The notes beneath the pieces were generated by a model. The model was not told where the DNA came from and did no database searches. It saw nothing but the letters and a program-made list of their open reading frames with translations. From positions 1-36,126 of the forward strand of contig JACPXY010000006.1 in the NCBI GenBank assembly GCA_016196285.1: a DNA stretch of 36,126 bases. Direction: 5' to 3'. Both the position numbers and the translations under genes were made by a program. The stretch comes from Candidatus Pacearchaeota archaeon. GTDB taxonomy: Archaea; Nanobdellota; Nanobdellia; Pacearchaeales; GW2011-AR1. Positions 25,670 through 34,482 of this stretch are shown here, piece by piece (within the stretch, counting starts at the first letter, position 1; every line of letters begins with the position of its first letter).

Positions 25670-26431
25670 TTATAATCCCCACAAGAACCCAGACTTTGAA
25701 CGATAATCTTCTCTAAATCTAAGAATCGATTTTGCTCTTCTCTCTATTTCGTATGCATCAAATGCTTTCTCAATAAATCTCGCTGCATTGCTCCTTTGTT
25801 TCTCCATGGTTTCTGGATCCAGTCTGTTTACTTTCCTTCTTCTCATCCATCTATAATCTTGAAAATCAACTAATCTCTGCTTATAGATTCTAGGAATTGA
25901 GGCTTCATTTAACTGAGGAAATAATCTGTAAAAATCTCTACGGGGATGACGCCCTCTTTGGAATCTATTGCTCCTATAAAATATTCCTACCTCGCGTGCA
26001 GCGCATTCTAAGTATTTTTCACTAAGAGCGCTTACAGATATAACACAATGTTTCTTTGTCGGGGATATACAAATAATTGTGTTCTCCTGGTCTGGCTGTT
26101 CTTCTCCAGATATATGGCACCAATCATAAATCTCTTTAGTAGCGTCCCATGTATGAGTCATTGCTAAAACATCTTGAGAATCCTTTAAAGTAACATTCAT
26201 TAATTGCTCGATATCTGAAGTATGCCAAATGTCTCCTCTTGATCCAGCTTGTTGTACTGCTGTATGTATTGTGTCTAAGATGCCCTTCATTTCAATGTGA
26301 AGCATTTTTCCATAAGTTATGTTGAAGCCTGTACAAGTTTCAATAAGCTGTTCCGCAACATGAAAGGGATATCTTCCATAGTGAACTTGGTAATCGTGAA
26401 TTGCAAGATGATTTGCTTTTTGATGAGACAT
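25670..26431 (-). CDS. Hypothetical protein downstream of tRNA-Thr
   Basis: ORF 25670-26560 runs into the tRNA (VEYKFRKLGVPGSIPGRGF is tRNA read-through). ATG at 26431 (MSHQKANHLAIHDYQ) has CTTAAAAG about 25 nt upstream; ATG 26446 is an alternative. Confidence 0.6.
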   Translation of the reverse strand: MSHQKANHLAIHDYQVHYGRYPFHVAEQLIETCTGFNITYGKMLHIEMKGILDTIHTAVQQAGSRGDIWHTSDIEQLMNVTLKDSQDVLAMTHTWDATKEIYDWCHISGEEQPDQENTIICISPTKKHCVISVSALSEKYLECAAREVGIFYRSNRFQRGRHPRRDFYRLFPQLNEASIPRIYKQRLVDFQDYRWMRRRKVNRLDPETMEKQRSNAARFIEKAFDAYEIERRAKSILRFREDYRSKSGFLWGL

Positions 26432-26503
26432 AAAAAGGGCATTCATACCTATCTTAAAAGTTTTGTTGTGATATGTGGTAGAGGCAGCTATGGCGATTAA
26501 GAA

Positions 26504-26574
26504 GCCTCTACCGGGGATTGAACCCGGGACCCCAAGTTTACGAAACTTGTACTCTACCACTGAGCTATAGAGGC
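26504..26574 (-). tRNA. tRNA-Thr (anticodon CGU)
   Basis: GCCTCTA TA GCTC AGTGGTA GAGT A CAAGT TTCGTAA ACTTG GGGTC CCGGG TTCAATC CCCGG TAGAGGC; full cloverleaf, 71 nt, no encoded CCA. Confidence 0.95.
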
Positions 26575-26636
26575 ATCAAGATTGCTTGGAATGAATATAT
26601 TTAAATAATCCTTTTTGTTGTTATTCTTGTAAAAAG

Positions 26637-29336
26637 ATGGTGAAGATGCAGAGCATCTCTGGAAGGGTTTTGGTTTTATCTCTAGTTGTTATCCTCTTAT
26701 TTTGTGGATCTGTTTGGGCAGAATCCTTTGCATTCAATGGAACAGTTAAAGACACTAGTGGGAATGCGCTGAATGCAGTGCTGGTAAATGTAACTATTCG
26801 TGACTCAACTTACACTTTGGTCGGCTCAAATACTACTACAACCAATGCCTCTGGCTGGTTCAATCTTACTGTTACTGGGCCGGATAATGGGTTCTACCAA
26901 CCAGTCATAACACTAATTAATCGGAGCTTCTCAAATGTCAACTTCACGCAATTTATCGGACAGAGTCTTCCTTCATTTCCAAGCATGGTATTTAATGAGT
27001 TAGGTGGCACTACCTTTTATCTGAGAGATGCTGGGACCATAGCAGTTACTGCTGTGAACGAGACTGGAAGCCCTGTGGCGTTTACCTATCAAATCAAAGA
27101 TACTAAGCTCGGGTATCCTGTAGCTAAAGAATGGCAAAACCTTGTTTTCAGCGTAAACATCACGGTACCGAAGGACAGAAACTACTCTATTATAATATTC
27201 CCCAATCAGAGTATGCCTGTCAGCTTTGACTGGAATAATTTTTCAACTACAAATTCATATAGTTTTACACCAGGCGCATCGTCTTATAATGCGACCACAA
27301 AGGTACTAAACAAGCAGTTCAACATCACCTTGCGGCTTGATCGAGTCAGTGGGTATGTGAACTACTCAGGCATAGATGGATGGAGCAACCTTGGAGTCGT
27401 GGCATACTTGATGGAACCGGGGAATATGATTAGCGCAGAGTATGGAGAATTACCTTATAACCTAAGCAGCGCTGTCGGCACTTCTGATTTAATCAACGCT
27501 ACAAGCGGATTCTTTAACATATCGTTGCCTGCCACGGTAGAAACCTCAAATATTCTTCTCTTCGCGACTACGAGAAACGGGACACGATACTTCGGAGCTT
27601 TCAGGAATGTGAGTCTGACCTATGGCTCTGCTGTAACTGAAACGAGAAACTTTAACTTCACTGCGATGAGCGGGCTCATGGGAACAAATTCAAGCATCTC
27701 TTTAAATACTCTGAGTGGAACTAATGTCAATATACCTACTGCGAGGCAGAATTTTACCCTTATCAATGCTACAAACACCACATTATCAAACCTCTATGCT
27801 CATGTTGAAGTCACTCTTGATTACTCGTCAATAGGTGGCACAGAATTTACCTGGATGACTGGCCCTCAACAAGATGATGGTATTGCAACATTTTCGGTCA
27901 TTCTCCTCAACAACACAGGCATAAAGGAGATGAATGTATATGCGGGAGGTGGCTCTGCCAACTACGCGCCAAAACGGACTGCGCCGACTGTTGCGGAGAT
28001 ATTGGCAAACAATAACATCACTATGAAATCATTCAACCCTGGAGCGATTGATTCACAGCTCTCTGCCTCACAGATACGAATGGTATTGTATATATCAAAC
28101 TCGACATGTGATGTACCAACACCTCCAACGTCATGCTTGATAGGCGGCACTGAAAAAGACATGAGTACTTTTAATCCGATGAGTGCCTTGCTTGGAGGCG
28201 GGAAGTTAAGCTTTAGAATGGGCACTGGAAATATCACTGTGCATTATGTGAATGTAGATATGATGGCTTCTGGTCCGCCTGATGCCTTGTTTGACAACAA
28301 CGTCAACAACAACAGCGGAAGTACTTTTGATGCGGCAGTGCGATTCGGTTCAGGAGGGCCTAGCATTTACGACTTTGTCTTAGTCTCTATGCCTTACGCT
28401 GAGACAGCCGGCACCGGCCTCAATGAATCTGCTCCAGTCAATATGTCAATTCCTGTTTTGTATGATGATAACTGGAATGTGCTCTGGAATGCAAGCCTTA
28501 ATGGAACGAATGCGAGTGTGCTTGCTGGCAACTACAGCCATTACGAAGCGCGAGAGAGTGAATGGGCATCTCTTCTAGCGACCTCGACCTGCACGCAGAA
28601 TGTGACTCTTTTCAATGCAACAACTCCATGCTTCATTAATACCACTGAGAATCTCATCTGGATACGCCTTCCGCACTTTTCAGGCACGGGACCGAGCGTT
28701 AGCGGGAGCGTTGTCGCCGCTGCTCCGAGCAGCAGTTCAAGCAGCAGTTCATCAGGAAGTGGAAGTGGAACAGGTGATACTGGCTTCTGGAAGACAACTA
28801 TTGCATACGACAGTAAGGAACTTCAAGACTTCAGCAGCGTCTCCCGAGAGCTACGTGAGAAAGAACGCCTTCGTATTAAGATTGGCGGCAGTATTCACCA
28901 TGTTGGAATTACCTCGTATGCAAGCAACCAGATTACGATTAATGTTTCCTCGGAACCGCAGAGCGCTACCTTGGCTCCTGGTGAATCTAAGAAGTTTGAG
29001 ATAACGAATGATTCCTACTATGACATTGCAGTCATGCTTGTAAGCATTAATGCAACTACTAAGAGGGCCAACTTGAGCATTAGCTATATCCATGAAGAGA
29101 TTATTGCACCTGTGAATGAGACTACCTCTGCTGAGACAAGTACGAGCACTGAAGGGAATAATACACCTGCAGCAAAACCAGAGAATGAGCGCTCCTCTGC
29201 AGGCATCATTACTCTAGTTGTAATTATACTGGTTATTCTTCTTTGCATCGGTATTGCATTTAAAGTGCGAGAGACACAATCTTTGAGAACACGCGTCAAA
29301 ATCAAACAGGAAAGCAGAAAGATAAAAGTTCACTAG
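26637..29336 (+). CDS. Large surface protein with Ser/Gly-rich linker and C-terminal TM
   Basis: 899 aa; signal peptide VLVLSLVVILLFCGSVWA; many NxS/T sequons; PSSSSSSSSSGSGSGTG linker; C-terminal TM IITLVVIILVILLCIGIAF. Confidence 0.82.
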   Translation: MVKMQSISGRVLVLSLVVILLFCGSVWAESFAFNGTVKDTSGNALNAVLVNVTIRDSTYTLVGSNTTTTNASGWFNLTVTGPDNGFYQPVITLINRSFSNVNFTQFIGQSLPSFPSMVFNELGGTTFYLRDAGTIAVTAVNETGSPVAFTYQIKDTKLGYPVAKEWQNLVFSVNITVPKDRNYSIIIFPNQSMPVSFDWNNFSTTNSYSFTPGASSYNATTKVLNKQFNITLRLDRVSGYVNYSGIDGWSNLGVVAYLMEPGNMISAEYGELPYNLSSAVGTSDLINATSGFFNISLPATVETSNILLFATTRNGTRYFGAFRNVSLTYGSAVTETRNFNFTAMSGLMGTNSSISLNTLSGTNVNIPTARQNFTLINATNTTLSNLYAHVEVTLDYSSIGGTEFTWMTGPQQDDGIATFSVILLNNTGIKEMNVYAGGGSANYAPKRTAPTVAEILANNNITMKSFNPGAIDSQLSASQIRMVLYISNSTCDVPTPPTSCLIGGTEKDMSTFNPMSALLGGGKLSFRMGTGNITVHYVNVDMMASGPPDALFDNNVNNNSGSTFDAAVRFGSGGPSIYDFVLVSMPYAETAGTGLNESAPVNMSIPVLYDDNWNVLWNASLNGTNASVLAGNYSHYEARESEWASLLATSTCTQNVTLFNATTPCFINTTENLIWIRLPHFSGTGPSVSGSVVAAAPSSSSSSSSSGSGSGTGDTGFWKTTIAYDSKELQDFSSVSRELREKERLRIKIGGSIHHVGITSYASNQITINVSSEPQSATLAPGESKKFEITNDSYYDIAVMLVSINATTKRANLSISYIHEEIIAPVNETTSAETSTSTEGNNTPAAKPENERSSAGIITLVVIILVILLCIGIAFKVRETQSLRTRVKIKQESRKIKVH

Positions 29337-29370
29337 GAACACTTAAAAACTCTCCCTTGCCTGAAACTTG

Positions 29371-29565
29371 ATGCAGTATTACTCTCCACGGCTCTTCATC
29401 GATAAGGCAACGCCTCCCTGGCTGATCTTTGCTGCAGCTTTATTGATATTACTCATCGGAATAATCTCCTCATTGAGTGTGCTGACGAAGATAGGTGGAT
29501 TTATTATTGGATTTTTTATCTTGTTCTGGCTCATTAGCTTTTGGTTTAGGTATCGTGAACACTGA
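29371..29565 (+). CDS. Small membrane protein
   Basis: MQYYSPRLFIDKATPPWLIFAAALLILLIGIISSLSVLTKIGGFIIGFFILFWLISFWF; ATG 29371 about 26 nt from CTTAAAAA (the 29368 codon is TTG). Confidence 0.65.
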   Translation: MQYYSPRLFIDKATPPWLIFAAALLILLIGIISSLSVLTKIGGFIIGFFILFWLISFWFRYREH

Positions 29566-29599
29566 AAAGACTTAAATAGGCTGTTTTGTCCTGGGAGGC

Positions 29600-30031
29600 A
29601 TGATTAAGAATGGAGATAAAGTTTCGCTAGATTATGAAGGGCGTCTAGAGACAGGCGAGATATTTGATTCTTCTAAACACGGTGATCACTCTCATCCTTT
29701 AGAGTTTCAGATAGGCTCAGGACAAGTGATTCCTGGATTTGAGAAAGCTGTCCTAGGCATGCAAGTTGGACAGGAGAAAGAATTTACACTAAAGCCTGAA
29801 GAAGCATACGGAATGCCTGATGCTGCTCGAGAGAAACAGATTCCTCGTACAATGCTGCCGCCTGAACAGGAACCTAAGGTAGGCATGATGTTAGTTATGC
29901 AGACCCCTGATGGAAAGCAGGTGCCTATGCGTATCAGTAGAGTTGATAAAGAGAACATTACGCTGGACTTGAATCATCCGCTTGCAGGTAAGACTTTGGT
30001 GTTTAAAGTTACGATTCTAAAGATCAATTAA
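29600..30031 (+). CDS. FKBP-type peptidyl-prolyl cis-trans isomerase
   Basis: GDKVSLDYEGRLETGEIFDSSKHGDHSHPLEFQIGSGQVIPGFEKAVLGMQVGQEKEFTLKPEEAYG. Confidence 0.95.
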   Translation: MIKNGDKVSLDYEGRLETGEIFDSSKHGDHSHPLEFQIGSGQVIPGFEKAVLGMQVGQEKEFTLKPEEAYGMPDAAREKQIPRTMLPPEQEPKVGMMLVMQTPDGKQVPMRISRVDKENITLDLNHPLAGKTLVFKVTILKIN

Positions 30032-30300
30032 TCCTCATCTGATAACCATGCAGTAGTTCCCCAGATAATGATAAGACTGATAATTGTAATTGAGAGTGAA
30101 GAGAGAATGCTGAGCCCTGTTGTATCCTGCACATGAGTTATGAGTTGAACTATGCGCTGGGTGCTGTCAAAGAATGTTTGTCTCCAGGAGAACGCAATGG
30201 TAAATCCTAGCGTGACTACAATTAAGAGGCGCAGTTGCGCCTTGAATTCTTGCTTGAAATTCTCGCCACCAAATAAAAACCTTTTTATGTGCTCTCGCAT
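30028..30300 (-). CDS. DUF5654-like small membrane protein
   Basis: MREHIKRFLFGGENFKQEFKAQLRLLIVVTLGFTIAFSWRQTFFDSTQ; internal ATG at 30300 preferred over 30399. Confidence 0.65.
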   Translation of the reverse strand: MREHIKRFLFGGENFKQEFKAQLRLLIVVTLGFTIAFSWRQTFFDSTQRIVQLITHVQDTTGLSILSSLSITIISLIIIWGTTAWLSDED

Positions 30301-30383
30301 GCGCTCTTCTACCCATATTATACTGGTGTGCTTAAATGTTTTTCCTAAGCAAGATTTATAAATACTATTTATGATAGAGAGGT

Positions 30384-30770
30384 ATGAAAGGTGATACATT
30401 TAGGTCGAGCATGCTTCTGATTCTGCGTTTGTATCTTGCGTTCGTCTTTCTCTGGCATGGAATTCCAAAACTTCTTGATATCGCTGGAACTATGGGTTTC
30501 TTTGTTACGCTTGGTCTGCCTGGTTTTGTAGGCATCGTTGTAGGTATTGTTGAAGTGCTCTTTGGAGTGTTCATGCTTCTGGGTTTCTGGTTCCCTGTTA
30601 CACCTTATATCCTTAGTGCAGTCATTGTCGGGGCTCTGGGTCTTGCCCAGATTCCTGGAGCAGTCTTAAGAGGATTTGGCGCAGGCATTGAACGAGACAT
30701 TCTTATCTTAATCTCGTTAGTGGTCTTGGCTGCTTTTGGCCCTGGAAAAGCTGCACTACGCCGATCGTAA
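30384..30770 (+). CDS. DoxX family membrane protein
   Basis: LRLYLAFVFLWHGIPKLLDIAGTMGFFVTLGLPGFVGIVVGIVEVLFGVFMLLGFW; TTTATAAAT at -26. Confidence 0.85.
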   Translation: MKGDTFRSSMLLILRLYLAFVFLWHGIPKLLDIAGTMGFFVTLGLPGFVGIVVGIVEVLFGVFMLLGFWFPVTPYILSAVIVGALGLAQIPGAVLRGFGAGIERDILILISLVVLAAFGPGKAALRRS

Positions 30771-30868
30771 AAGAAAGCGAAATGCTTAACTATGCTTATG
30801 TTCCCGAGCAATGCTGATGGTCTTGCGCATACCTTAAGGTTTAAAATGGGTCTTTTTCTCTTTAGAGT

Positions 30869-31024
30869 ATGAAACAGCACCAGCCTGGCTTGTTTACACA
30901 AATGGGTAACGAGCTGCACTCTTACAACCATTGGACGAAGCTACTCCATGCAGCCCATATAGTGCTAGCTGCTGCTTTGCTCTTATATCGAACTAAGATG
31001 AAACAGCGAACGGCACATCGATAA
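30869..31024 (+). CDS. Small 51-aa hypothetical protein
   Basis: MKQHQPGLFTQMGNELHSYNHWTKLLHAAHIVLAAALLLYRTKMKQRTAHR; TTTAAAAT box at about -25; convergent 32-nt overlap with the pirin gene. Missing from the ORF track. Confidence 0.5.
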   Translation: MKQHQPGLFTQMGNELHSYNHWTKLLHAAHIVLAAALLLYRTKMKQRTAHR

Positions 31025-31712
31025 CAAGTAAATGTGTATCTTCCCTTGGTTGAAAAGTGAGCAATGGTTCATCATACACTTCTATGCTGTCCCCTTCGCG
31101 CACCAGTTCCCCTGTAATTAAGCAGGAACCTTTTATGATGAAGCAAAAGACCCCTCGATCTGTTCTGGTAACGTACTCGTGTACACTTCCTGCTACCAGC
31201 TTGCCAAGTAAAAGCTTTGCGTCTTGATGAATTAAAAGCGCGCTTCGCTCACCTGTCCCAGAACAAACTACTTGAAGTTTGTTCTTCTGCTCTGTATTCT
31301 TAAGAGTCTTGGAGGAATAAGATGGAGTAAGATGTGATGAACCTGGTTCAATCCAAATTTGTAAGAAATGAACTGGATAATCTTTTGAGCCGTTTAGCTC
31401 ACTATGCTGGATACCTGTACCGGCAGACATTACCTGCACTTCTCCTGGCTGTAGAACGCCTTTATTGCCAGCAGAATCATTGTGTGCCAACTTGCCTGAG
31501 AGTACAAGAGAGACTATCTCCATGTCCCGATGAGAATGCATGGAGAACCCCTTGCCCGGGGCAATAGTGTCTTCGTTGACAACCAGCAATGCGCCGAACT
31601 TTCCGCGCTTTGGATTTTGATAGCTATTAAAGCTAAATGAATGCTTACTGAATAACCATGCTGTCTTCGTAATGCCTCGCTCAATAGATCTCTGAATAAA
31701 ACGCATTGTCAC
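30993..31712 (-). CDS. Pirin family protein (YhhW-like)
   Basis: FGALLVVNEDTIAPGKGFSMHSHRDMEIVSLVLSGKLAHNDSAGNKGVLQPGEVQVMSAGTGIQHSE cupin motif. Confidence 0.93.
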   Translation of the reverse strand: MTMRFIQRSIERGITKTAWLFSKHSFSFNSYQNPKRGKFGALLVVNEDTIAPGKGFSMHSHRDMEIVSLVLSGKLAHNDSAGNKGVLQPGEVQVMSAGTGIQHSELNGSKDYPVHFLQIWIEPGSSHLTPSYSSKTLKNTEQKNKLQVVCSGTGERSALLIHQDAKLLLGKLVAGSVHEYVTRTDRGVFCFIIKGSCLITGELVREGDSIEVYDEPLLTFQPREDTHLLVIDVPFAVSS

Positions 31713-31754
31713 CTCGCTCTGTCATTTCAACACGCGTGTATTTAAGATTATCGT

Positions 31755-32114
31755 TCAGCATCTTGCTAAAGCGAGCCGAATCTTTCGCTCAGATGCTGTC
31801 TCTGTGTCTTCGATAAAGAAGGAGTACTCTGATTGAGTATGCACGAGCATAACCTGCGCAGCACTGCCGGAAAGATGACGGTAAGTTCGAAGAGAGAATC
31901 CTTCCAGCTTGCCTGAAGCATCTGGCGCAAGAGAGAACCCTTTCTGTTGATACCATTTATCTAAATAGAGGTATAGTATAGGGGGTGCACAGGATAGTGA
32001 AAGATTAAAGTATACTGTGTGATGACTTAAGTCTTGTTCATTTTTTCTGACATGCGCTCTGAAATGTGCTGCACATTCCAAGGGGAGAGATGAGGAATAC
32101 ATTCTATCTCTCAC
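31755..32114 (-). CDS. Hypothetical protein
   Basis: 119 aa ORF overlapping the upstream 188-aa ORF by 4 nt. Confidence 0.5.
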   Translation of the reverse strand: MRDRMYSSSLPLECAAHFRAHVRKNEQDLSHHTVYFNLSLSCAPPILYLYLDKWYQQKGFSLAPDASGKLEGFSLRTYRHLSGSAAQVMLVHTQSEYSFFIEDTETASERKIRLALARC

Positions 32115-32677
32115 AGATATTCTGCCTGCTCGGTAACATTATCTGTATCAAATGAAAGAAATGGCGGGAATTCAGACGAGAAGGCGTATCCTTCAGGAAA
32201 CATACTATCAAGTTTCTTCTTAAGCAGGTTTTCTTGCTCTGGTTTGCCTGTAAAAAGAAACATGGAGGAATCTTCCCGCTTGGAATAATCTGATACAACT
32301 GGATACGTAGCGCGCTGGAATGTGCCATGCCAGGTCTCCTCTTGAAGAGATTCTCTGAGAGCATGTGCTTCATGAAGACTAATTCGTGGAAAGAATTCAA
32401 GGATAGATACTGAATTGCCTTTAGCAAGAACAACTATCTCATCAATGACCTGAATATCTCTCTTTCTAAGAATGTTCTTTGGTGGAATCATCCCTCCATG
32501 AGGCCCATGATAAGTCACATGAGCAAGATACCCTTCTTGTAGGTTCTCCTGTGCTTGAGGTGCGCCTAGCGCAACGCTTTTCTCTCCTAGTAGACAAACC
32601 AGTCCTGCCTGCTCTAATTCTCGCTGTAATCGGGGACCAGGAAAATGATTCAAGAAAAGTCTATATTGCCGGTTCAT
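32111..32677 (-). CDS. Hypothetical protein
   Basis: 188 aa ORF, translationally coupled to the 119-aa ORF; no family recognised. Confidence 0.55.
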   Translation of the reverse strand: MNRQYRLFLNHFPGPRLQRELEQAGLVCLLGEKSVALGAPQAQENLQEGYLAHVTYHGPHGGMIPPKNILRKRDIQVIDEIVVLAKGNSVSILEFFPRISLHEAHALRESLQEETWHGTFQRATYPVVSDYSKREDSSMFLFTGKPEQENLLKKKLDSMFPEGYAFSSEFPPFLSFDTDNVTEQAEYL

Positions 32678-32771
32678 AGGAATGCTGTTTATACTGTCTT
32701 TTTATATCTTTCGTTGCCAGTTTTCTATGCATAACCGCAAAGTTTTTAAGGCATGGTGCAACGAGAGCTCT

Positions 32772-33476
32772 ATGAGAATCATTGCTCCTGAAGGTACTTT
32801 GGAGGGAATCTTGCCGTATGAATTCCAGATAGCAAGAGACGAGCGATTGCCTCCTGTACGAGATCCTACAACTGCTATTGAATTACAGGTGTTATTGAGC
32901 GGGCTCATTACACAGAACTCGCGCGCACGAGAGCAGGCAAGGGAACGTACAAGTGAACTGTCTGTATTTGATCGAGTTAGAATGAAAGAGGCGATCTCTA
33001 CATTTGCTCCTGCTTTTCAACCAGCACTTCGAACTGCATTTAGGCCATATCGTGTCGGCTTGGATGCGGAGGATTTTGCTCTGCCTCTGGAAACTAGAGA
33101 GTATGCCCAAGGTACTCCTCTTTTTATCGAAGGGGAAAGAGGGCATGAGGCATATGCTGTCCGCAGAGGTCGTATCGCAATACTCAAGGAAGGCAAATGC
33201 TTGCATACATACTCTCCTGGAGATGTTTTCGGTGAATATGCTCTGCTTTTTGAAACACAACGAACTGCGCATGCTATATCTCTTCTGCCTGCGCAAGTCG
33301 CAGTTATCGATGCAGCGCTCTATTATGAAACACTTCGCGGAAGAAATGCTCAACAGGTTAAAGATGAAATTATTCTTGCCCGAAAACGGCTTGCTGACGC
33401 GCGCCTTGACTCCACAATGCTCCTCAGAGAAGAGATCTTCGATTTACTCATTGCCTTGGAAGCTGAAGCAGAATAG
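32772..33476 (+). CDS. Cyclic nucleotide-binding domain protein without recognisable HTH
   Basis: TREYAQGTPLFIEGERGHEAYAVRRGRIAILKEGKCLHTYSPGDVFGEYALLFETQRTAHAISLLPAQVAVID; ATG 32772 about 26 nt from TTTTTAA. Confidence 0.82.
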   Translation: MRIIAPEGTLEGILPYEFQIARDERLPPVRDPTTAIELQVLLSGLITQNSRAREQARERTSELSVFDRVRMKEAISTFAPAFQPALRTAFRPYRVGLDAEDFALPLETREYAQGTPLFIEGERGHEAYAVRRGRIAILKEGKCLHTYSPGDVFGEYALLFETQRTAHAISLLPAQVAVIDAALYYETLRGRNAQQVKDEIILARKRLADARLDSTMLLREEIFDLLIALEAEAE

Positions 33477-33722
33477 AAAGTTAGGGAGCATTTATCTCTT
33501 AAACGAACGTAAATTTGTATGGGGATTAGCTATCTTCAGCCCATCTTCCATCATAACTGCTGGATAAAGTGATACCTCTCAAATTATTCATCTCTTGGGG
33601 TGGCTTTTTAGCATTAATTCTATAGTATTGTACGGGACAGTATATTTCCCAATGGTGTAATGAAGCTGTTCTGTTTAGATGTTTAGGTATATGCTTTAGA
33701 AAAGTCGAGCTATCATTCCTAC

Positions 33723-34001
33723 CTATGGCACTACTTGCACAACCCTTGGTCTCTCTACCCAAACGGGTTTCTCCACTTTCTCACCCAAGAAATATGCATT
33801 TGCGCCACGAGGTGGTTGTTCTTCTGCCATTTTTTGGAGGGTCTCTTCAATATATTCGCAAACTTTTCTTCTTTTTGCTGTATTCTGCCCAGGTTCAACA
33901 TACAAAGCACAGATATACTCATTTGTGCCAAAATTTAAAAGATTAGATTCACCAATAGGTCTTGCTCGAGAAGGTATCTTAATTAAACGCCTAACTTTCA
34001 T
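33723..34001 (-). CDS. Hypothetical protein (possibly frameshifted with the 33526-33762 ORF)
   Basis: 92 aa; promoter-like TTTATTAATAAG about 26 nt upstream of ATG. Confidence 0.5.
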   Translation of the reverse strand: MKVRRLIKIPSRARPIGESNLLNFGTNEYICALYVEPGQNTAKRRKVCEYIEETLQKMAEEQPPRGANAYFLGEKVEKPVWVERPRVVQVVP

Positions 34002-34053
34002 AAAACCCTCACTTATTACTTATTAATAAAGATTATTGTAGTCGGGCGCGTTC

Positions 34054-34066
34054 GGCGCTTCGCGCC
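34054..34066. repeat. GC-rich hairpin GGCGC-TTC-GCGCC in an AT-rich intergenic
   Basis: Perfect 5-bp stem with TTC loop; nested alternative GGCGCG (34045-34050)/CGCGCC (34061-34066). Confidence 0.6.
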
Positions 34067-34110
34067 TCCTTAATATTGCAGCTATTTTTTCTAAGAATTG
34101 GGGCAAAAAC

Positions 34111-34482
34111 TCATTTTTTAACAAACTCCACGAAAGGTAAATGTTCAAACTTGCTATCACCTGTCAAAAACTTGAGATTATTCCTCTTTGAATATATAAA
34201 ACCAATGCAGTCTGTATATGAAAAGTCTTGTTTTTTATGCTCTTTTCTAAATTTTATTGCTTCTTTTAGAGTTTCGTCATCTATTTCTACAACATTCTCT
34301 CTAAATTTTGAATAAACCTCGTCTGCCTTTTCTTCTCCATAGTCTAATGAAGACGACCAGTATATTTCTGCCAGATTAAAAAGGGTTAAAACAATATCTT
34401 CTTCTGAATAAGGCAGATACTTTGGATTATTCTTTACTATTTCTATTATTGCATAACTATCAAAGAAATACCTTAATCCCAT
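34111..34482 (-). CDS. VapC-like PIN-domain toxin
   Basis: MGLRYFFDSYAIIEIVKNNP...FSYTDCIGFIYSKRNNLKFLTGDSKFEHL: PIN acidic motifs; adjacent AbrB-type antitoxin. Confidence 0.88.
   Translation of the reverse strand: MGLRYFFDSYAIIEIVKNNPKYLPYSEEDIVLTLFNLAEIYWSSSLDYGEEKADEVYSKFRENVVEIDDETLKEAIKFRKEHKKQDFSYTDCIGFIYSKRNNLKFLTGDSKFEHLPFVEFVKK

Noticed and set aside
26432-26560. N-terminal extension of the 25670 ORF
   Set aside because: Encodes VEYKFRKLGVPGSIPGRGF, the typical spurious translation of a tRNA gene.
32104-32433. 109-aa minus-strand ORF
   Set aside because: Overlaps the 188-aa ORF in another frame and looks like a shadow ORF.
33004-33567. 187-aa plus-strand ORF
   Set aside because: Out-of-frame with the cNMP-binding domain gene, which shows clear motif conservation.
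33723-33765. Programmed -1 ribosomal frameshift
   Set aside because: No X-XXY-YYZ slippery heptamer in the correct frame in the overlap; kept only as a possible decay or sequencing frameshift.
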